The notes beneath the pieces are model-generated. The model made no database searches. It was not told the origin of the DNA and saw only the letters and a program-made list of their open reading frames with translations. The position numbers and the translations under genes were made by a program. A DNA stretch of 64,000 bases from Branchinecta lynchi (taxonomy: Eukaryota; Arthropoda; Branchiopoda; Anostraca; Branchinectidae), in NCBI GenBank assembly GCA_023053575.1, contig JAKZAP010000005.1, forward strand, positions 10,478,001 through 10,542,000. Direction: 5' to 3'. Positions 56,466 to 64,000 of the stretch are shown here, one piece after another (position 1 is the stretch's first letter; each line of letters opens with the position of its first letter).

Positions 56466-56487
56466 CTGGGGGGGGGGGGGGGGGGGG
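56466..56487 (+). repeat. G homopolymer, 22 bp
   Basis: Uninterrupted G run. Its length may be unreliable in assembly. Confidence 0.9.
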
Positions 56488-58248
56488 TAGGAACGGGGTG
56501 TGCTTAGTCTTTCTGTATTCTTTTGGTATCAAAGATTTGATGCGAATTTTAGCTTGCATTTTTGTCTCCAAGAAATAGGTAGTTTGTAATTTCGAATAGT
56601 TAAGAGAGGGAAAGGTGGATAATGTAAATAAAATTAAAGTAGTAAATAAATAAAGAAAAAGCAAATTATAAATTTTAGTAAGTGACGTTGAATAGTGTAT
56701 TTGATTTTTCTTTTTTAATAGGCAATAGTAACGGCATTGAATGGAGGATGAACGTGGTTAAAGCAAAGTAACAAGTTGTGAAAAAAATCCGAAAAAAGCT
56801 TCATGTGATAAGAAAAAAATAACAAAACTTACTCAGACCTTGGACCGTGGTGAAATAAATATCAACTTTATAAGAGCGGCTGTGGGAGAATCTTGGCGGC
56901 AGTATAAAAAATGGAAGTTATTTTCTTTCTACTTATTTATAATCTTATAATTTTTAGCATCAGAATTAGCATCACAATACCCCTCTTTTCCTCTATTAAC
57001 TTCCGATTACAGTTTTTGTGGGGGATGGCATGTCCTTTACATCAGAATAATTTTAACTAATACTAGATCCCCACTCCCAACACTCTTTCTGAAATGTAGA
57101 TTTAATGCCTTTCCAAACCAGAATTAAAACTTTTTTCTCGGCTGTACCAAGTGGATTTGTAACTTTAAGTTTCGAAAACTCAGGATTAAATTACCAAACA
57201 AAATAAGTAAAAACCAGCAATATTTGAGCAACAGCAACCTCGACTCGAATTTAGAACGTGCAACAAACTCCTTTGGCCTCCCGTAATGCTCGCTTTATGA
57301 GTAATGGTACATAAAATATACTTGGCATTCTGCTAAGCTCACATTTAACATCCCTTCTCCCTTCTACGAGGAGTGGGTAAGGGAGGAATGTCTCGAGTGC
57401 TTACAATCGCAGCCCTATTTACTCTTCATTTTCTTTTTAGATTATGAAATATTTCCCCCATAAATCCCATTTCTTCTTTCCGACTTTGCTTTTAGCTCTT
57501 CTAGGAATGACTCATCAGCTCTTCAGATTCTTTCCCCCGAGAGCTCTTAGTTGTTTAGAAATTGAAGATTGCTGTCAGTAGATTTATTCCGTTAAGCCGG
57601 AATAAATCTACTTAAATCTCACTTAAAGTGACAGTATTTGGAAGTGGTAGCGGTGTGACAGAACACGGCTTTTCCGATTTTGAAAAGGACCGAAAAAAAT
57701 CAGTAGAAGAGCTATTAAGAACAAATAAATCAAGTTTAGGCATACAAATCGCACAGAAAGCTGTCTTTAGATACCACATGCATATTCATTCTTTCGTTTT
57801 TCACACATTAAGAATTTTCGGAATTTCAGCTTCCTTCGTTTTGCAAAAGACCACCAGGATATCAAAGCGATCTCTTAAAGCACAATGGGTACTAAATATT
57901 CTTTAACTTTTATAACATGCTTCACACATATACACGTCTGACTTCCATTAGATAGCGCTTCAAAAATAAGCCATTTTCTTGTTATCGCTTGGCCGTAAGT
58001 TTGTGGCTTGTGTAGGTGTTGTATGGTATTGCAATAATCCCGCATTCATCGGCTAGCTAGGATTTGTAAGGGCGCGTGATGCATTGGTCATTGTTATCAA
58101 GGGCGTTTTTCATGACATTTTTATGCGGTGTTTATGTATGTTCTTCACGAAAACGTTCGTCACACTTTTGTATGGCCTTTTCAGATGCCTGAAAATGAAA
58201 TCTCGGTGAATAGAACATCGAGCTTATATACATACTTACTATACAATA

Positions 58249-58272
58249 CATTCATTCATTCATTCATTCATC
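58249..58272. repeat. ATTC microsatellite
   Basis: Five to six units of ATTC/CATT. Confidence 0.85.
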
Positions 58273-59541
58273 CTTTGTCACATCAACTCTCAGGTTTCTT
58301 GTTGATCTGCTTAACAGAATCGCTAATTTTTAAAGTTCCACCAAATTCTAGCCACACGTTGTTGGCCACACAGACGATCATTGAGACACTCTTTTAGAGC
58401 CAGATCCTCTGACTGGGGTCTTATAAACAACTTATTATGGGCCCTTGGTATTTGCGATGATGCTGAAAGAAAAAACAAGGAAAAAGCTAATGCTAACTAT
58501 GCTTTTATGGAAGAATAATAGGAGCTCTGGATAACTTGTTAGTTTGGACATATTGCATTTCGGTTAATAATTAGTCAGGTACGAATTCCTATAATTGTCC
58601 TTCCAGCTATTGCAAGCTTCTTAATCCGTCTCTTCTTTTCTTTTTTCATCTTTCCATGACCCTGAACTTGCCACTTGACAAAAGAAAAATTGTCCTTTCA
58701 TGTTGATGTCGTGTGCCTGTGAGCGGATAATCCATTCTGTAGCTTCTTCGTCGTTTCCCCGTTTGCGTCACCTTTCTTTCTACTTTTATTCGAATCGTTC
58801 TTAATCTCTCCAAAGATCAATGGAAATGTTGGTTTTTGCCCAAAAGCCACTGAAAAGAAATCCAGATGGTGTAACAAAGTCACGCAATGCCAAGCTTTCC
58901 TAGGCCTACTTTCCAAAAAAAAAGAGGCTTTTGATGCCTAGTATAATCGAACACGTAGCCTAATGCTGTAATGTTGGACTGGTGATTTGTAAAGCTATTA
59001 CCTATTTTTACAGTAGTCTATTTAAGTTATAAAGCAAGTAAATAAGTTAGAAGTTTGCCGCCCAAGATAAACAAGAAAAGAAAGCAAAATCTGCTTAACA
59101 ACAAAACAAAAGCGACACCGAGGAAAGCCTGAAAAAGTATGTTTCTATGCGACATTACCAGACAAATAAACCTTCCCAGGTATTTTTTTTACCCACGAAA
59201 CATTTTTCTTTCAACCTCCCTATCACTCCCCACCAACCTCCACACCAAAACGAAGTTTCAGTAATTACGAATATATGTATGATAATTTTTCATGATAGGG
59301 TTTTAGAAGTGCTGGAAGTTATGTCCGAAATCCCGATCTCAGGGGCTATCACCCCTGTCTATGTAGCCTAATAAACACAGATTTGAAAATGAACAGATAT
59401 GTTCATTTTCAATCTGACATATTAGATTATACATGGGGTTTATTCGAAAAACACAAAAATAACACCACGAGCTGTTCTGTTCTGTTCTGAAGTACAACAA
59501 ACCCCCTTGAAAAATTAAAACCTATAAACATTATAATAAAT

Positions 59542-61070
59542 AAGAGCTAAAGTTTCATATGGTACTTGCAAGGCTGGATGAGAGGATGAAAGTAGGAAAG
59601 CCCTTGGAAGTAATGAGAATGTATCGTTTGGTATTAATCTTTGTCCTTGGCTGTGATGATCCGCACTTTAAGGTCGCTGGAAATTCATCTGTAAACAATA
59701 CCCTCAAAACTGTGGGGATCACTAATATATATATTGTTTGGTTGAAGTAATTTTTTTTTCGCTTGTCGGTTAACTTGCGCACTTTAACGCTGCTATACAT
59801 TCATTTTAAGGAAAACCTTGTGGCCCAAAGATCATGGGCCCTCGGGGATCATGAAATTTATTCTTTGGTCAAAAGTACTTCTTGTTCACTTTGCGGTTGA
59901 GATGCGCAGTTGAGTTTAAAGGAGCCATAAATTCATTTCTAAGCAAAACAGTGATCATGGGCTCATTGGGATCATGAAAAAAATTTGCTGAAAAGTGTTT
60001 TGGATACTTTACGGTTAAGATGAGTACTTCAAGGGGGTGGTTGGTTCTGGGAAGTGACAATTTCTAAGCCAATCTTGTCAAGTCTCTAACGTTCCGGACA
60101 AGTTTCATCGTCCTAGTAAATATGGAAGCACCTTACTCCGATCATCGGAATTCCGAACCCCACCCCAAATCCCTCCAGTGCCAGAATCCGGTCCGGTTCG
60201 AGAACTGATACATCTAGGACTTGTGGTTGTTCTTCCAACCAAGTTGCTTCCTGATCCCTCCACACTATTCTACTCACACTATTTCGGGTTCTCCCCCTCC
60301 AGCCCCTCCACCCTATATTCACAGGATCCGGTCCTGACTTGAAATTGGATATATGAGACACGAGTTCTTTCCAAAAATCATGTTTCGTTAAAATCCGATC
60401 AGCCGTTCGAAAGTTAGAAATACCTTAAAATTCAGCATCCCCCTCCCTCCACTCCCTCCACGATACTCGGATCGGGAACTGACTATTTCCAAGTCAATCT
60501 GGTTGGTTATCTGATATGCCTGACAAGTTTCCATCGTCCCAGCCCCCCTGGAAGTACATTAACTCCGTATCACCGGAATTCCGGAATCCCCTCCAATTCC
60601 CTCCACAGTACCTAAATCCGGTCCGGTTCTGTTTATGATGTACCTATGGCTTGTGCTTGTTCTTCCTATCAAGTTTCACCCCGATCGCTCCATTCTAAGC
60701 GTGTCACAAGATTTCCGGTTCCCCCCTTCGACTGCCCCATCCCCATGTTCACTGGACGCGGTCTGGGCTTGAAATGGGAAATCTGAAATTCGAGGTCTTT
60801 CCAAATACGAAGTTTCATTAAGATCAGGTCACCCGTGCGAAAGTTACGCATGTCACTAAATTCCGGATTCCGCCTTCCCTCCCTCCCCCCACGATGGTTG
60901 GATCGGGCAAGTGACTATTTCCATGTTAATTTGGTCGGGTCTCCTATATGCCTGTCAAGTTTCATCGTCATAGCCCATCTGGAAATACCCTAAGTCGCGA
61001 TCACCGGACTGACCGACCGACAGACCGACCGACCGACGGAAAAGTGATAGGTATATGGTAAAGGAGAGAA
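59542..61070 (-). mobile_element. Family C element, copy C3
   Basis: Seen in reverse: AAGAGCTAAAGTTTCATATGG at the left (the 3' terminal motif), tail units with GATCATGGGCTC and TTTGCGGTTAAGATGAGTAC at about 59840-60040, then C-rich core units (CAAGTTTCATCGTCC, CCGGAATTCC), then a GACC/GACG tract at 61010-61040. The order of parts is the mirror of C1/C2. Confidence 0.72.
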
Positions 61071-61383
61071 AACAAGAGCTGGAAGCTCATATGGCACTTT
61101 CAAGACTTGGTAAATAAGAATGACGATGGATCCTTGGAAATCCGAGATTGTATCGTTTGGTAAAAAAAAAGTTATCTAATCATCCAAAAATTACCATGGG
61201 CTCAAGGGGGTCATGAAAATGTAGGTTTTGCGTAAAAGTATTTTTTGTACTTTGCGGTTAAGATGAGTAGGTACTTTAAGGGATGGTGGGATCTGCGAAG
61301 TGACAATTTCTAAGCCAATCTTGTCAAGTCTCTAATGTTCAAGCCAAGTTTCATCGTCCTAGCATATCTGGAAGTAGCCTACC

Positions 61384-61778
61384 TTAAAGGAACAGAAAAC
61401 TTGACTCGGGGAGCTAGCTGACATATCAAGAATGTACCCTGAGTCGATACTGAGAGTAAGAAAAATTCTCGTTACGACCATTGCAGTTTCCGAGAATTCG
61501 ACTTTTGAGTTAGATGAAAAAAAAGCAAAAGGTTATGTGCCGGGAGTAGGAATCGAACGCACGACCTCTTGACTACTATCCCGATACTATGTCCGAAACA
61601 CGGCCAAAGGCGAACTTTTACAGTGCATAAGTCCATAATTAAGTCCATAATTACAGTGCATAAGGGGCAAGGGCCTGCCAGCTAGCTTTGGGAACATTAA
61701 GTCCCTGTATCTTTAACTAAGCCCCCCAGGTCGGTTTGATGGCCGAAAGTTGCGTAGTCAAGTTTTCTGTGCCTTTAA
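61384..61778. mobile_element. Element P: TTAA-flanked MITE inside C4, with a tRNA-like segment
   Basis: TTAA at 61384-61387 and 61775-61778. Inverted ends AGGAACAGAAAACTTGACT (61388) and, on the other strand, AGGCACAGAAAACTTGACT (18 of 19 match). The C-family sequence reads ACC-TTAA-GCTGCGATCACC once the insert is removed, like the C3 unit ACCCTAAGTCGCGATCACCG, so TTAA was the target. The class is probably piggyBac-like, non-autonomous. Confidence 0.75.
61539..61612 (-). other. tRNA-like segment inside element P
   Basis: On the - strand the segment ends GTGCGTTCGATTCCTACTCCCGGC. GTTCGATTCC is a good polymerase III B box. The 3' strand TCCCGGC can pair with upstream GCCGTGT at five of seven positions. 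I see no convincing A box or clover-leaf, so it is a tRNA remnant or a tRNA-derived SINE head, not a tRNA gene. Confidence 0.4.
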
Positions 61779-62680
61779 GCTGCGATCACCGGAATACAAG
61801 ACCCCCTCTAACTCCCCCAGACTGACCGAATCCGGTCCGATTCTATCACTGATGTATCTAGGGCTTACGCGCATTCTTCCCACCAAGTCTTATCCCAATC
61901 GTTATATTCCAAGCGTGTCACAAAATTTCGCCCCCCCCCCCCCCGACTCCCGACATTGATTGGATCCTGTCCGCACTTGAAATGGGACACCTGAGACACG
62001 AGGTCTTTCGAAATATCAAGTTTCGTTAAGATCCCATTCTCAGTTCAAAAGTTATAAATACGTCAACATTCCGGATTCCCCTCCTCCACTCTCCCCACAG
62101 TACTCGGATCAGAAAAGTCACTATTTCCAAGTTAGTTTGGTCTGGTCCCTAATATGCCTGCTAAGTTTCATCGTCCTAGCACATGTGTAAGCATCTTAAA
62201 TCGGGACCACCGGAATTCCGGAACCTTCCCTCCCACTCCCCCTACAGTGCTCTGATCCGGTCCGGTCTTGTCAACTATGTATCTAGGGCTTGTGCTTGTT
62301 CTTCCCAACAAGTTTCATCCCGATCCGTCCACTCTGAACGTGTCATACGTTTTCCGGTTCCCCCTCAAACTCCCCCCAAAGTCACCGGATCCATTCCGGA
62401 CTTGTAGTGTGACATCTGAGACAGGAGGTCTTTCCAAATATCAAGTTTCATTAAGATCCGATTCCCCGTTCCAAAGTTAAAAATACGTCATGATTTCGGA
62501 TTCCCCCTCCCTCCACTCCCCCATGGTGGTTAAATCGGGGAAATGACTATTTCCAAGTTAGTTTGGTAGGGTCCCTAATATGCCTGCCACGTTTCATCGT
62601 CCTAGCGCATCTGGAAGTACCCTAACTCAAAACTAGTGGCCTGACAGACAGACCGACATACCGAAAAGTGATCGGTACTG

Positions 62681-63913
62681 GAAATTCTGTACCAAGTCGG
62701 TTCTTGGGCGCAGCCACCAAAAAATAATGATAAACGAATGGATTTCTGATTTTGCCTTCGTAAATTTCAGCTCGCACAAATTCTCTGACCGTTTTCTGTC
62801 TCCTTCCTCTCCTCTTTCTGTCTTTTCCCTATCTTCTGACTCAGGCAAATTATTCTGCACGTCGGCTCATCATGACGTATTACCATGACGTAAAACCTTG
62901 ACAAATTTTCAGTACGTATAGCTGATGCATGTGCTTTCCAGCATTTTCTTTCAAGCTTTTTCTAAATCCTTTATTCGCAAAACAGGGTCGCGACTTCTGC
63001 AAGATCGCACTGCGCTGATGATTCATCAGACACGACTAAAAGACATACAACAGTTATAGTTAACGTCTAATACCAAAGTATATAGAAAGCCCATATTTGT
63101 AACCTTAAATGTGCATGTTGTCGTACATACATGGGCATGATATGGAGAATAAAAACCACCAATAAACTACCGAATGGTTACAAAAAGTTATACTTGCTAA
63201 GTGCTTCTGACGCTATGATAAGACAGAAACGCTAGCCAGCTATAGTAATTAACTGGCAAGTCATCTTGTCTGATGTCCATTTGACTTGTGTTTTTACCAT
63301 GTTCTTAGTATGGTCGTTGTGTAATTTTGAACAATAAGTTCAAAATCTCACAGCTTTAAAAATTCTTTTGGCATCGGACTACATAGCTGACCTACAAATA
63401 ATAATGGATTATACGAGATATGCTGTAAGAATCTTTCGAAGAACCAAAATTCGTGACGCACCAAAAACATAAAGTCATTGAAACTGATGTAAATATCGTT
63501 CTGTGTCAGACATCTAAATTAACCCCATATTTGGAAATTGCTGCCATTTATTCTTAGACTATCCATATTTCTTATCCTTACGAGGCCCGAAGACATCTCC
63601 GGCAGATTGGGCCAACATGGCACTTACTGACTTACCGTTGTGAAACCTTTGGATATATTTACTAAGTTGAAAGAGTTACTTTTTAGTGTTAGTGCAGTGC
63701 AGTGCTGTGCACACGTTTGTTACATACATTTTTTTTAACTTCATCAAAAAACATAAATTAAACAAACAATTTACCAGTAACGGCCACTTTTAAGACAAAA
63801 GAATCCTGATTGTGGCCGCAATTCTAACCATCATGAATCAGCTATATCATTCCTTCATTACCCCCCCCCCCCCCAAGCGTAAGCGTAATGAATGCAAGCA
63901 TACGCATACTTGC
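62681..63913 (+). other. Intron 6 end part, nothing recognised
   Basis: No exon or confirmed repeat. A short GTGCA-type run is at about 63690. Confidence 0.4.
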
Positions 63914-63945
63914 AAGTGCCATTGAGCTTACAGCTCTTGTACTCG
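63914..63945 (+). repeat. Isolated family C 3' end
   Basis: GCAAGTGCCATTGAGCTTAC then AGCTCTTGTAC is the C-family 3' motif. No core units precede it; a C run does. It is a solo end or a strongly truncated copy. Confidence 0.5.
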
Positions 63946-64000
63946 AGGTCATCACTCGTAAATTGTAGTAGGTACGTATCTGGTGTACCCAGCAAAGTAT

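Larger units (their letters stand above)
55115..59541 (+). other. Intron 6, mostly unrecognised
   Basis: It holds F3 (56172-56360), a 22-bp G run at 56466-56487 and an ATTC microsatellite at 58249-58272. I looked for a continuing FN3 or SPRY exon (words such as WxLxxDxxxxPxPxFG) and found none. Confidence 0.45.
61071..62680 (-). mobile_element. Family C element, copy C4, directly abutting C3
   Basis: AACAAGAGCTGGAAGCTCAT at 61071 marks its 3' end; then come the same tail units, core units, and an end at GACAGACAGACCGACATACC with AAAAGTGATCGG. It is interrupted by the TTAA-flanked element P (61388-61774). C3 and C4 lie head to tail with no more than about 30 bp between the tetranucleotide tract of C3 and the end motif of C4. 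Confidence 0.72.

Noticed and set aside
61539..61612. A functional tRNA gene on the - strand
   Set aside because: Good B box but no A box, two acceptor mismatches and a poor T stem; it lies inside a MITE. Reported only as tRNA-like.

Overview
This is a piece of animal nuclear genome. The only host gene I can support is the 5' part of a TRIM9/TRIM67-type E3 ubiquitin ligase (class I TRIM) on the + strand. Six coding exons (4532-5275, 17562-17657, 19537-19653, 22445-22561, 33595-33754, 54975-55114) join in frame into 458 residues: RING, B-box1, B-box2, coiled coil, COS-box region and the start of a fibronectin type III domain. The rest of FN3 and the SPRY domain must lie to the right of the window. 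Introns run from about 1.9 to 21 kb. The large introns, the single diverged TRIM9/67 homologue and the repeats (oyster 'pearl'-like elements, MITEs, CR1/L2-like LINE debris) suggest an invertebrate, possibly a lophotrochozoan. The lineage is inference and weak.

Almost everything else is a dense, nested layer of mobile elements. I use local letters. Family A (7 copies) and family C (4 long copies plus fragments) are long elements with no terminal inverted repeats. They have a CCGT-type tetranucleotide tract, 137-bp (A) or about 145-bp (C, grouped in threes to 433 bp) tandem core units, and a 3' end with a short hairpin followed by CTTG and usually T. This is the layout of Helentron-associated 'pearl'/HINE elements. 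Family G (35.45-36.17 kb) and a single unit at 18.2 kb look like further relatives. Family E is a ~110-200 bp MITE with 16-bp terminal inverted repeats and 8-bp target duplications (hAT-like; five informative copies). Families D and P are TTAA-flanked MITEs with piggyBac-like target choice. Families B, F, H, J, L, M, N and I are other inverted or dispersed repeats. LINE 3' ends with microsatellite tails, and one decayed LINE reverse-transcriptase C-terminus (43.10-43.70 kb, - strand), are also present.

Layout: 1-4.2 kb upstream region with one A copy; 4.23-5.28 kb possible 5' UTR and exon 1; 5.3-17.5 kb intron 1 (A2, C1, L1, M1, D1, C2, E1, E2); 17.5-22.6 kb exons 2-4 with the H/E3 nest and A3 between them; 22.6-33.6 kb intron 4 (E4, N, E5, E6, the B/A4 nest, L2/F1, J1, D2); 33.6-33.75 kb exon 5; 33.8-55.0 kb intron 5 (G, A5, B2/D3, LINE remnant, E7, A7, J2, A6, F2); 55.0-55.1 kb exon 6; then intron 6 with F3 and the tandem pair C3/C4.

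The most interesting points are: (i) a module of about 60 nt (CCAAGTTTCAT, then AGTTAT, then usually an ACGG tract) that recurs in four repeat families with otherwise different sequence; (ii) family D, whose two best copies share a reading frame with many silent differences and a 57-bp in-frame length difference; (iii) insertion histories that can be read directly, because filled and empty sites both occur in the window.
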